A DNA stretch of 51,276 bases, from contig NZ_JBBMFK010000029.1 in the NCBI RefSeq assembly GCF_040096055.1, forward strand, positions 1 through 51,276. The letters are read 5' to 3'. The notes below the pieces were generated by a model. That model searched no databases and was not told the origin of the DNA. It saw only the letters and a list, made by a program, of their open reading frames with translations. This DNA is from Pseudoflavonifractor intestinihominis. GTDB taxonomy: Bacteria; Bacillota; Clostridia; Oscillospirales; Oscillospiraceae. Both the position numbers and the translations under genes were made by a program. Shown one piece after another: positions 35,905 to 44,649 of the stretch; the stretch's first letter is position 1, and each line of letters starts with the position of its first letter.

Positions 35905-36801
35905 ATGACTAAACGCAGACGCAAGCGCCAGGAACGCCTGGCAACTCTGGCGGGCCAGACCCGTCCGGCGGCAGACGTGTGGCACAACTTCGTCCGCCAC
36001 CCCGTCTCCATGGCCGCCCTGGTGGTACTTATCGCCATGATCGTCGTGGCCATCGTCTCCGGCTTCCTGTTCAACTACGAGACCCAGGTCACCGCCATCA
36101 ACACCTCTCAGATCCTCCAGTGGCCCAGCGCCGAGCACTGGTTCGGCACGGACAAATTCGGCCGCGACGTGTTCATCCGGGTGCTCTACGGCGCCCGCTA
36201 CTCCCTGTTCTTCGGCATCGTCACCACCGCCATCTCCATGGTGCTGGGCATCCTCATCGGCGCCACCTGCGCCTACTTCGGCGGCGTGTACGACGTGGTG
36301 GTCATGCGGGTGATGGACTCCCTGGTGTGCATCCCCTCCATCCTGCTGATGCTCACCCTGGTGGCCGTGCTGGGCAAGGGCATGCGGGGCATCATCATCG
36401 CCCTGGTGGTCACCTCGGTGCCCGGCTTCGCCCGGATCATCCGGTCCATCGTCCTCAACGTGGTGCACCAGGAGTACGTGGAGGCCGCCCGGGCCAGCGG
36501 CACCGGCAGCGCCGCCATCATCGTGCGCCACATCCTGCCCAACTGCTTCGGCCCCATCCTGGTGGACGTGCTGATGAGCGTGTCCAGCTGCATCATGGCC
36601 GCCTCCAGCCTGAGCTTCCTGGGCATGGGCATCCAGGCCCCCGCGCCCGAGTGGGGCGCCATGCTCAACGAGGCCATGGAGCAGATGCGGGCCTACCCCT
36701 ACCTGGGCATCTTCCCCGGTCTGGCCATTGTGCTCACCACGCTGTGCTTCAACCTGCTGGGCGACGGGCTGACCGATGCCCTGGACCCCAAGAACCGCTG
36801 A
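35905..36801 (+). CDS. dppC: ABC peptide transporter permease, DppC/OppC type
   Basis: 298-residue permease with a long basic N-terminus, an N-terminal OppC-type helix (about 33-55), and six segments in all. The periplasmic-side motif HWFGTDKFGRDVFIRVLYGAR (about 75-95) and the EAA loop EYVEAARASGTGSAAIIVRHILPN (about 191-214) are the family marks. GAGGAC precedes ATG 35905. Partner of DppB. Confidence 0.95.
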   Translation: MTKRRRKRQERLATLAGQTRPAADVWHNFVRHPVSMAALVVLIAMIVVAIVSGFLFNYETQVTAINTSQILQWPSAEHWFGTDKFGRDVFIRVLYGARYSLFFGIVTTAISMVLGILIGATCAYFGGVYDVVVMRVMDSLVCIPSILLMLTLVAVLGKGMRGIIIALVVTSVPGFARIIRSIVLNVVHQEYVEAARASGTGSAAIIVRHILPNCFGPILVDVLMSVSSCIMAASSLSFLGMGIQAPAPEWGAMLNEAMEQMRAYPYLGIFPGLAIVLTTLCFNLLGDGLTDALDPKNR

Positions 36802-36835
36802 GACGGACCACAGACAAGAGAAGGGGAACACGCCC

Positions 36836-37909
36836 ATGAACAACGATATTTTGATCCAAGTCAACAACCTGCACACCGTGCTGCCCCTGAAAAACGGGCA
36901 GCTGGTGGCGCCGGTGGACGGAGTGAATCTGACCATCCCCCGGGGCAAGACGGTGGGCCTGGTGGGAGAGTCCGGCTGCGGCAAGTCCATGACCGCCCGC
37001 TCCCTCATGCGCCTGCTGGACCACCCCATCCGCATCCAGTCCGGGTCCATCCTGTACTACCCCGGCAATGCGGCCGACCTGGAGCGGCTGCGCCAGAGCC
37101 CGGACACAAAAAAGAAGGGCGCCCTGACGCCGGAACGCCCGCTCCCCGACGGGGCCGTGGATATCACCGCCCTGAGTGAAAAACAGATGCGCTCCATCCG
37201 GGGCCACAACATCACCATGATCTTCCAGGAGCCCATGACCGCCCTGAACCCGTCCATCACCGTGGGCAAGCAGGTGCGGGAGGCCATACTGCTCCACGAG
37301 AAGGTCTCCAAGAAGGAGGCCACCGAGCGGGTGCTCCAGAGCTTCCGGGACGTGGGTATCCCGGAGCCGGAGCGGCGCTACAAGTCCTATCCCCACCAGC
37401 TCTCCGGCGGCCTGCGCCAGCGCATCTGCATCGCCATGGCCATGGTGCTCCACCCGGAGTTCCTCATCGCCGACGAGCCCACCACCGCCCTGGACGTGAC
37501 GGTGGAGGCCCAGATCCTGGCCCTGATGAAGCAGCTCCAGCACGGCCGGAACATGTCCATCCTGATGATCACCCACAACCTGGGCGTGGTGGCCGACATC
37601 TGCGACGAGGTCAACGTGATGTACGCGGGCCAGATCGTGGAGTACGCGGACAAGGCCGAGCTGTTCCGCAACGCCCGCCACCCCTATACCCAGGGCCTGA
37701 TGGAGGCCATCCCCCGGGTCCGGGGCGAGATGAAGGACGAGCTGTACACCATTGAGGGCACGGTGCCCAGCTTCGGGGACATGCCCAAGGGCTGCCGGTT
37801 CTGCGACCGCTGCCCCTACGCCACCGACCGCTGCCGCCAGTCGGCGCCCCAGCTGCGGGACATCGGCGGCGGCCATCTGGTGCGCTGCTTCCGGGAGGTG
37901 GAGAGATGA
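36836..37909 (+). CDS. dppD: ABC peptide transporter ATP-binding protein, DppD/OppD type
   Basis: 357-residue ATPase: Walker A GESGCGKS near 43, Q-loop FQEPMTALNP, signature LSGGLRQR, Walker B FLIADEPTTALD, switch H-loop ITHNLG. The C-terminal oligopeptide-transporter domain holds four Cys (GCRFCDRCPYATDRC), a motif that in some homologues binds a [4Fe-4S] cluster. An insert of about 40 residues after residue 70 is longer than usual. ATG 36836 follows AAGGGG. Confidence 0.94.
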   Translation: MNNDILIQVNNLHTVLPLKNGQLVAPVDGVNLTIPRGKTVGLVGESGCGKSMTARSLMRLLDHPIRIQSGSILYYPGNAADLERLRQSPDTKKKGALTPERPLPDGAVDITALSEKQMRSIRGHNITMIFQEPMTALNPSITVGKQVREAILLHEKVSKKEATERVLQSFRDVGIPEPERRYKSYPHQLSGGLRQRICIAMAMVLHPEFLIADEPTTALDVTVEAQILALMKQLQHGRNMSILMITHNLGVVADICDEVNVMYAGQIVEYADKAELFRNARHPYTQGLMEAIPRVRGEMKDELYTIEGTVPSFGDMPKGCRFCDRCPYATDRCRQSAPQLRDIGGGHLVRCFREVER

Positions 37910-38862
37910 GCGACGTACTGCTGAAAGTAGAGAATCTGGTCAAGTACTTCAAGACCAACGCTGGAAAGGTCAAGGCCGTGGACGGCGTGAGCTTTGAGGT
38001 CTATGCCGGCGAGACCCTGGCCCTGGTGGGCGAATCCGGCTGCGGAAAATCCACCCTGGGCCGGCTGATCCTGCGGCTCATCGAGCCCACCAATGGAAAG
38101 GTGCTGCTGGAGGGCGAGGACCTGGGCAAACTCAGCGGCGGACAGCTGCGGAAAAAGCGCTCCGAGCTCCAGATCATTTTCCAGGACCCCTTCTCCTCCC
38201 TGGACCCCCACTTCACGGTGGGCGAGATCATCGCCGAGCCCCTGCGGGCCATGGGCATAGGGAAGAAAGAGCGCGAGGCCCGGGTGCTGGAGCTGCTGGA
38301 CCAGGTGGGCCTGGCCCCGGAGACCTATTTCCGCTACCCCCACCAGTTCTCCGGCGGCCAGCGCCAGCGCATCGGCATCGCCCGCGCCCTGGCCACCTCC
38401 CCCAAGCTCATCGTGTGCGACGAGCCCGTGTCCGCCTTGGACGTGTCCATCCAGGCCCAGATCCTGAACCTGCTCAAGCAGCTTCAGAAGGAACACGGCC
38501 TGACCTACCTCTTTATCTCCCACGACCTGGCGGTGGTGCGCTATATCTCCAGCCGGGTGTGCGTCATGTTCCTGGGCCAGCTGTGCGAGATCTGCTCCAC
38601 CCAGGAGGCCTATGACCACCCCCTGCACCCCTACACCAGAATGCTCATCGACTCCGCGCCGGAGCCTGACCCGGAATTCCACCGGGAGGACCGGCTGCTG
38701 CTCCAGGGGGAGATGCCCTCCCCCATCCATCCCCCCGCAGGCTGCCGGTTCTGCACCCGCTGCCCCTTCGCCACCGACGAGTGCCGTCAGACCCCGCCGG
38801 AGATGAAGGACTACGGCGGAGGCCACCTGTGCGCCTGCCACCACCCCCTTCTGGCAGAGTAA
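37906..38862 (+). CDS. dppF: ABC peptide transporter ATP-binding protein, DppF/OppF type
   Basis: 318-residue ATPase: Walker A GESGCGKS, signature FSGGQRQR, Walker B LIVCDEPVSALD. Its C-terminus has the same four-Cys pattern (GCRFCTRCPFATDEC). It overlaps dppD by four bases, so the two subunits are made in step. It forms the heterodimeric motor with DppD. Confidence 0.95.
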   Translation: MSDVLLKVENLVKYFKTNAGKVKAVDGVSFEVYAGETLALVGESGCGKSTLGRLILRLIEPTNGKVLLEGEDLGKLSGGQLRKKRSELQIIFQDPFSSLDPHFTVGEIIAEPLRAMGIGKKEREARVLELLDQVGLAPETYFRYPHQFSGGQRQRIGIARALATSPKLIVCDEPVSALDVSIQAQILNLLKQLQKEHGLTYLFISHDLAVVRYISSRVCVMFLGQLCEICSTQEAYDHPLHPYTRMLIDSAPEPDPEFHREDRLLLQGEMPSPIHPPAGCRFCTRCPFATDECRQTPPEMKDYGGGHLCACHHPLLAE

Positions 38863-38886
38863 GTGCTGCCCCCTATTCGTAACCTG

Positions 38887-38902
38887 CTCCCCTACCGGGG
38901 AG
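38887..38902 (+). other. Intercistronic hairpin between dppF and the binding-protein gene
   Basis: CTCCCC-TACC-GGGGAG, a 6-bp GC stem with a tetraloop and no T-tract. It may stabilise or uncouple the mRNA upstream of the highly needed binding protein. Confidence 0.45.
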
Positions 38903-38942
38903 AGGGAATAACGCCAAAGAGCGAGAAAGTGAGTTGGATGAA

Positions 38943-40478
38943 ATGAAGAAAGCCCTATCTCTTTTGCTTGCACTGGTGATGTGCTTCGGCCTCCTCAGCG
39001 CTTGCAGCAGCTCCACCGGTGAGCAGTCCTCGAACCCCAGCGCCACCACCGGCACCGAGACCTCCACCGGCGGCGAGCAGGACACCACCCTGCGCGCCCT
39101 GACCCTGGTGGCCTCCGAGACCTTTAACCCCCTGGTCAACGGCAACGGCGACAAGCCCGTGTACCACGCCCTGTTCGACTGCCTGTTCCGCTTTGACAAC
39201 GACGGCAACGTGATCCCCATGCTGGTGGACACCTACGAGGTGGACGGCCTGGACGTGACCATGAAGCTGCGCCAGGACGTGACCTTCAGCGACGGCAACC
39301 CCCTCACCGCCGACGACGTGCTGTTCTCCTACAACACGGTTCTTGAGGACCCCACCCTGCGGTACAACATGACCCTGATCTCCACCGGCATGGAGAAGGT
39401 GGATGACTACACCATCGTGCTCCACCTGGTCAACAGCTACTGCAAGTGGCAGAACATCCTGGCCGAGCTGCTGTACATCATCGAGGAGGAGACCTACGAC
39501 ACCTCCGCCGACTACAGCTCCACCGCCCCCGTGGGCTCCGGCCCCTACACTCTGGAGAGCGTGGACGCCTCCCGGAAGGTCACCCTGAAGGCCCGTGACG
39601 ACTACTGGAACGGCGCCCCCGAGTTCAAGACCGTGGAGGTCAGTGCCGGCGTGGAGGACTCCACCGCCCTCATCTCCCTGCAGACCGGCGAGGTGGACCT
39701 GGTGGCCCAGATGGGTCTGGCCTCCTTCACCCAGGCCCAGCAGGACGAGAACCTGAACTGCGTGTCCTTTGACGGCTGGGCTACCATGGGTGTCATGGTC
39801 CAGATGGGCGACGATGCCTTCCGTCAGGCCGTGTTCCACGCCATCAACCGGGACACCATCATCCAGATCTGCAACAACGGCAACGGCACCCCCAGCACCA
39901 ACTACTTCTCCCCCAAGGTCATGGGCGACTACGCCGACAAGGCCCCCTTTGTGGGCTATGACGTGGACCTGGCCAAGGAGTGCCTGGCCAACACCACCGT
40001 GGACCTGAGCCAGACCTATGAGATCCAGGTCTTTGACGCCGACTCTCAGGCCGTGGCCCAGTGCGTTGTGTCCGACCTGTCCGCCATCGGCATCAATGCC
40101 ACCGTCAGCTACGTGGACTCCAACGTCTTCTTCGACAACCTGTACGGCGGCAACATGCAGATGGGCATCACCGCCATGGCCACCAACATGGTGAGCGTGG
40201 AGGACATGATGACCATGTTCGACCCCGACGCCGGCTATCCCTTCAACATCTCCGACGAGCTGATCGAGAAGATCCAGACCGCCCCCTACATCCAGGACGA
40301 CGCCGAGCGCGAGGCCGCCATGATCGACCTGCTGAATGATCTGAACGAGGCCTGCCCCTGGGTGCCTCTGTATGACAGCCCCACCTACTGCGTGTACAAC
40401 AAGCGGGTGGGCAACGTGCTGGACTGCTCCTCCGCCACCTATGTCTACTACTTCGGCGACATGACCATCGAAGGCTGA
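38943..40478 (+). CDS. dppA: Peptide-binding lipoprotein, ABC transporter (SBP family 5)
   Basis: 511-residue extracellular lipoprotein that captures the peptide for DppBCDF. Lipobox LLSAC (Cys near 25), a short Ser/Thr/Gly linker, then the family-5 domain (LVASETFNPLVNGNGDKPVYHALFDCLFRF spans about 55-84; the TMKLRQDVTFSDGNPLTADDV motif follows at about 104). ATG 38943 (MKKALSLLL) is chosen over TTG 38934. It is placed last in the operon, after an 80-bp gap with a hairpin, and is closed by a 15- to 20-bp stem. Confidence 0.94.
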   Translation: MKKALSLLLALVMCFGLLSACSSSTGEQSSNPSATTGTETSTGGEQDTTLRALTLVASETFNPLVNGNGDKPVYHALFDCLFRFDNDGNVIPMLVDTYEVDGLDVTMKLRQDVTFSDGNPLTADDVLFSYNTVLEDPTLRYNMTLISTGMEKVDDYTIVLHLVNSYCKWQNILAELLYIIEEETYDTSADYSSTAPVGSGPYTLESVDASRKVTLKARDDYWNGAPEFKTVEVSAGVEDSTALISLQTGEVDLVAQMGLASFTQAQQDENLNCVSFDGWATMGVMVQMGDDAFRQAVFHAINRDTIIQICNNGNGTPSTNYFSPKVMGDYADKAPFVGYDVDLAKECLANTTVDLSQTYEIQVFDADSQAVAQCVVSDLSAIGINATVSYVDSNVFFDNLYGGNMQMGITAMATNMVSVEDMMTMFDPDAGYPFNISDELIEKIQTAPYIQDDAEREAAMIDLLNDLNEACPWVPLYDSPTYCVYNKRVGNVLDCSSATYVYYFGDMTIEG

Positions 40479-40495
40479 TCGTTCTGCAACAGCCC

Positions 40496-40541
40496 ATTGC
40501 AATCACCCCCTCCGGTATATCCGGAGGGGGTGATTTGCAAT
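40496..40541 (+). terminator. End hairpin of the peptide operon
   Basis: A 15-bp perfect stem (40501-40515 with 40521-40535), extended by ATTGC/GCAAT pairing with one bulge. The T-tract is poor. Nothing is seen in 40542-40684. Confidence 0.65.
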
Positions 40542-40684
40542 ATGTCCTTCTTCAGCAGCGCTGATCCCCCCGCGGAAGGTCTCCTTCCCTCCTTGCGCCG
40601 CCACAGGCCGCAATGGGTCGGAACAGGGGCCGCCGGCATTCCCCGGTCCGGAAACGGGCGCGCCCTGCGCCTCACCGGGCAAGC

Positions 40685-40722
40685 AAAAAAAGACCTGAAA
40701 TCTTACGATTTCAGGTCTTTTT
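40685..40722 (-). terminator. Terminator of tRNA-Ala copy 1
   Basis: A 12-bp perfect stem (40691-40702 with 40707-40718) and a T-tract read on the minus strand, starting next to the tRNA CCA end. Confidence 0.85.
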
Positions 40723-40798
<76 letters not shown>

Positions 40799-40805
40799 AT
40801 ATTTT

Positions 40806-40821
40806 GTCGTCTCGTGACGAC
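40806..40821 (-). other. Leader hairpin of tRNA-Ala copy 1
   Basis: GTCGTC/GACGAC stem with a four-base loop, at the expected 5' end of the pre-tRNA. It is conserved in copy 2 at 48161-48176. Confidence 0.5.
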
Positions 40822-40827
40822 TTGTTT

Positions 40828-40856
40828 ATTATAGCAGGTCGTCCTGCTGCTGTCAA
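40828..40856 (-). promoter_or_regulatory. Promoter of tRNA-Ala copy 1
   Basis: Minus-strand consensus -35 TTGACA (40851-40856), 17-bp spacer, -10 TATAAT (40828-40833). Confidence 0.85.
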
Positions 40857-40918
40857 CTATAAATTTTAAAAATCTTTAGCCGTTTCCTCCTCTCCCTTAA
40901 ACTTAGGGATGCTCTGTG

Positions 40919-41062
40919 ATAGAGGATGGCACGTGGTACTACGAAGGGGTTCGATTTGTCACGGAGCAGGGCCTCATCACGGGTACGGCCTCCTCTACCC
41001 TGTCCCCCGGCGGCTCCTCCACCCGGGCTCAGGCTGCAGTGATTCTCTCTCGCTTCTGCATA
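40919..41062 (+). pseudogene. SLH-domain fragment
   Basis: About 48 codons that read as one S-layer homology repeat (DGTWYYEGVRFVTEQGLI, then LSPGGSSTRAQAAVILSRF). There is no start, signal peptide or further domain on either side. It is a remnant of a cell-wall-anchored surface protein, on the strand opposite to the SLH gene just downstream. Together with the tRNA scraps it accounts for much of 40857-41187. Confidence 0.6.
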
Positions 41063-41119
41063 TCAAGCATATCAATTTTCTGCAATGTGAATGCAACACG
41101 TCTCTTCCCCTTATGCGCC

Positions 41120-41155
41120 AAAAAGGACTTGAAACCGCAGTTTCAAGTCCTTTTT
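41120..41155. terminator. Orphan terminator next to a tRNA remnant
   Basis: A 16-bp perfect stem (41120-41135 with 41140-41155) with A5/T5 ends. It resembles the two tRNA-Ala terminators and abuts a plus-strand TGCGCCA that looks like the 3' end of a lost tRNA. Confidence 0.7.
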
Positions 41156-41184
41156 GTGGAGATCAGCGGGATCAAACCGCTGAC
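41154..41184 (-). pseudogene. Truncated tRNA-Ala (T arm and acceptor 3' half only)
   Basis: Minus-strand GTCAGCGG-TTTGATC-CCGCT-GATCTCCACA matches the 3' third of the tRNA-Ala copies with a few changes (TTCGATC to TTTGATC, CCA end to CAA). The 5' two thirds are missing, replaced by the end of the SLH gene. It cannot make a tRNA. Confidence 0.65.
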
Positions 41185-41187
41185 TTT

Positions 41188-43791
41188 TTAAAAGCAATTC
41201 ATGAAGATCTGGGCTATTTCCGCACGGGCGGCCTCGCCGGTGGGGTCCAGAATCCCGTTGCCTTTGCCGTTGACCACGCCCTTGGCCAGGGCCCAGAGCA
41301 TCGCCTCCGCAGCCCAGCCGGATACCTGGTCACCGTCACGGAATCCGTTCAGTGTGCCCCGGCTGTCCAGGTCGTACCCTTTATAGGCAGCGTAGCGATA
41401 CAGGATGGAAACCACCTGCTCCCGGGTGACGGCGTCCTCCGACCCGAAGGTCTTGTCGCCATAGCCTTTGACGATGCCGTTGGCAGCGGCCCAGGCCACC
41501 GCCCGACTGTACCAACAGTCCGCAGGCACATCCGCAAAGCCGTTGTCGCCGGTGATCTGGGTCTCATCCTCCAGCCGGTAGAGCATGGTGACGAGCATGG
41601 CCCGGCTGGTCGTCCCGTCAGGGGCGAGCACGCCGCCGCCCATGCCGTTTATCAGGCCCCGGTCCACACAGTAGTGGAGGGCATCGTGGTACCATGCGTT
41701 GACATCCGCATCCTTGTACGCATACAGGGGACATGCTTCGTTTCGCTGACAGTCGGCGGGGTTGATCAGGGCAAAGAACCCTTCCACAGTGACTTCGCCG
41801 GCCGGCATGACGAAAATGCAGCTGCCGTCCTCCTGCTCCGTCACATCCACCAACTGGCCGTCACCGTCGGTGACCGTCACGCTGATCAGCTCATATCCCG
41901 CTTCCGGCTCCGCCGTCACTGTCACGCTGGTGCCTTCCTGGGCGTTGGCTGGGTCGGTCTTCAGACTGCCGTTGTCGCTGGGCGTCACAAGGATATCGTG
42001 ACCGGTTTCGGCGCTTCCGCGGATGGGCTCCAGCCCAGCAGTGGAGGCGGCCACCTCATCATAGGCGTCCACATCCAGCATGGTGACCACCGCCTGGAGG
42101 GGTGTGGTCAGGACCACCTGCTCCCAGGTACCTGTGCCGTTCTCGCCGGGCGCATAGACGTCATAGAGATAGAGCACGTTGGGGATGGTGCACACTACCA
42201 CCTTGTCTCCGCTGCCCGCCTGGTTGTTGTAAGAGATAGCGGTCTCCTTGTCGGAGGAGTAGCCGTAGTCATAGCTGGCCGTGGCCACCAGGGAATGCTC
42301 AAATTCCACGGCGGGGCCGAGCTCCACTTTGGCGCTGGCATAGGCACCAAAGGAGGCAGAGACCGAGGCGCCGCCGGTGGTGCTGGAGCCGCTGCTCTCC
42401 CCGTAGGAGGTGCCGCCGTTGCCGATGTAGCCGTAGACCTCCTCCAGGTCGGAGAAGTAGGGGCTGGCCTGGAGCACCGCAAAGACCTCGGGGTCGGTGT
42501 AGACGATGCCCTTCTCCACAAACTTCATTATCACCGAGTCGTTGCCCACGTCGGGCAGATCCAGGCTCACGAAAGTGCCGTACTGGTCGTTGCGGGCGTT
42601 GGACTTGGCCATGATGCCCTCGAAGAGGACGTGGTAGCCCGCCTTGGCGTTGTCCTCGCTGGCGTTCTCATTCCGCCAGACGGCGCCCAGGTCCATATAG
42701 TAGTAGTCGTCGCTGGTGTTGATCTCGCTCTTGCGGTGGACGCCGGTGACAAAGAGGAACATCTCCCGCCAGTTCTTGCTGCCGGGGTCGGAGTCCACGG
42801 TGCCCACCACCACGTCGCCGATTCAGGGCTGTTCCTTGTCCTTGTTGTTGTTGTCGTCCACCTGGGTCATGCAGAAGTCAAAGGCGAAGAGCTCCGAGCC
42901 GAAGCCGGTCTCCAGGCTGAAGTCCATGACCTGGGTGCCGAAGAGCACCTGGTCGCTGACGCTCTGCACCTTGGCGCCGTCCAGGTCGCCGCAGGCCACG
43001 GCCATGGGGGCCAGGGTGGGGTACACCCGCACGCCGTTGCCGCCGTTCTCCTGCCCCTCCAGATTGAAGACTTGGGAGATGGAAGTGGTGTGGTCCCCCA
43101 GAGACTGGGCGCGGTAGCCGGACTGGATATACTGCCCGGTGGTGTAGTCGTAGTAGACGTAGTAATAGGCGCCCTGGCTGTACCCAGCGGAGGCCTCATT
43201 CCTGGTGATCACCGAACTGCCGGCGCTCCAGCCTCCGATGATCAGGGTGGTGGCGGAGACCGACTCGTTGTCGATTGTGGCAAACTCGCCGAAGGCGCAG
43301 CCGGCGGAAATCATGCCGCTGCCCGCCCCGTCGTTGAGGGCCACGTTGTCCATGCCGCCCACGGGGCTCAGGCCGCCGTCCTCCTCACAGGCCAGCAGGC
43401 TGAAGTGGGCCACGCTGTCGGCGTCGTTGTTGTTGGCCGGGGCGGAGGAGACCACCGCCAGCTCGTCCTTCAGATTCCGGTCAATGTCCCCCATGGCGAT
43501 GGTGACCACCGGGTGCTTGACGATCTCCTCTTTCCAGTTGTTGTCGCTGTTATAGTCGATCTTGCTGTAGCTGCCGGCATAGCCCGCGTCCACTGCGATC
43601 TCCTGAGAGGGCGTCTCCTGCCAGGTGCCACTGCCCGTGGCGTAGAACACGTCCACCAGGGCGTACCGCTGGCCGTCCACATCCTTGTACCGGCCGGCAT
43701 ACACCGCCAGGTCGTCCAGGCCGTCGCCGTTCAGGTCGCCCGCCTCGATCTCGAAATAGGCGTCCAGCTCCTGGACATAGCGGCGGGTCAT
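41188..43791 (-). pseudogene. FG-GAP/SLH surface protein, 5'-truncated and interrupted by an in-frame TGA
   Basis: Two pieces in one frame, 42826-43791 and 41188-42822, separated only by TGA at 42823-42825. The first has FG-GAP-like Ca-binding loops (GDLNGDGLDDLAVYAG, MGDIDRNLKDELAVVSS). The second has more of the same fold, a Ser/Gly linker, an InlB-type repeat (TVTAEPEAGYELISVTV) and three SLH repeats (YKDADVNAWYHDALHYC; FADVPADCWYSRAVAWA; the last ending IFMNCF). The protein would attach to secondary cell-wall polymers. No signal peptide precedes MTRRYVQEL; the open frame ends at a TAG near 43827. Both defects indicate a dead gene, about 870 codons long. Confidence 0.75.
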
Positions 43792-43804
43792 GTAGGCCAG
43801 GCTG

Positions 43805-43954
43805 TACCTGCACGGCCAGACAGACCGCTAGGAACAGGGTGACCGCCCAGGGCATGAAATGCGGCTCCAAAGAAAAGGCGGCAATCAGCAGTCCCAGCCC
43901 GCTTAGAGCCAGGATGGCCCACAGGAGTGCCGCCCGCAGTCGGTATCGTCTCAT
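43805..43954 (-). pseudogene. N-terminal stub of a membrane protein, probably the lost sensor kinase
   Basis: ATG 43954 overlaps the response-regulator stop by four bases, the usual junction to a histidine kinase gene. About 48 codons encode a basic start (MRRYRLRA) and two membrane helices (LLWAILALSGLGLLIAAF and PWAVTLFLAVCLAV). After that the frame continues only as a shadow of the FG-GAP gene in another frame. No kinase domain is present in the window. The right boundary is approximate; kinase identity is inferred from position. Confidence 0.55.
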
Positions 43955-44628
43955 AGCATCTCCCCAAAGGTGTAGCCTAAGCCGAACACTGTGACGATAT
44001 AACGGGGATTGTGGGGGTCTGGCTCCAGCTTCTGCCGCAGACGGCGGATGTGGACGCTGAGGGTGTTTTCATCCACAAAGCTGCCCTCCACATCCCAAAT
44101 CTGTTCCAGCAGCATGGTCCGGGTGAGCACCCGGCCACGGCTGCGGACCATCCGCTCCAGCAGCTTCCACTCGGTGGCGGTGAGACGGATGGGCTCCCCC
44201 TGCCGCCTCACTGTCTGCCGTTCCAGGTCAATCTCCAGCTCCTGGTCGCGGACAATCTGCGCGGTTCCTCTGGTCCGACGCAGCACAGCCAGCACCCGCT
44301 GGCGCAGCACCTCGGGAGCAAAGGGCTTGGTCACATAGTCGTCGCCGCCCATCCGGAACCCCCGGACCACGTCCTCGTCGGCGTCGTTGGCGGTGAGAAA
44401 GATGATGGGGGTATCCCGTGTCTGCCGGAAACCGGCGCACAGGTCCAGGCCGCTGCCGTCGGGCAGACGGATGTCCAGCAGACACAGGTCAAAGCGGACG
44501 GCCTGCCAAAGCTTCTGTGCCTGAGCGGCATTGTGGGCCAGCGCCACGGCATGTCCGTCCTGCTCCAGGGCGGACTTCACCCCCTCCCCCAACAGAACAT
44601 CATCTTCTACCAACAAAAGCTGGGCCAT
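43951..44628 (-). CDS. OmpR/PhoB family response regulator
   Basis: 225-residue two-component regulator. The receiver domain has the acidic pocket (VEDD), phospho-acceptor Asp in LLDIRLPDGSG near residue 51, Thr in FLTAND and Lys in YVTKPF. The C-terminal winged helix has SVHIRRLRQKLEPDP and the YTF end. It follows the ABC transporter genes by 21 bp, with AGGAGGT before ATG 44628. The kinase that should follow is only a stub, so the regulator is either orphaned or driven by a distant kinase or small phosphodonor. Confidence 0.93.
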   Translation of the reverse strand: MAQLLLVEDDVLLGEGVKSALEQDGHAVALAHNAAQAQKLWQAVRFDLCLLDIRLPDGSGLDLCAGFRQTRDTPIIFLTANDADEDVVRGFRMGGDDYVTKPFAPEVLRQRVLAVLRRTRGTAQIVRDQELEIDLERQTVRRQGEPIRLTATEWKLLERMVRSRGRVLTRTMLLEQIWDVEGSFVDENTLSVHIRRLRQKLEPDPHNPRYIVTVFGLGYTFGEML

Positions 44629-44649
44629 AGGTACCTCCTAAAAAACAGG

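Noticed and set aside
42823..42825. TGA read as selenocysteine
   Set aside because: The position is in an FG-GAP type surface protein, not a redox site, and no SECIS-like stem is evident just downstream; a nonsense change is simpler.
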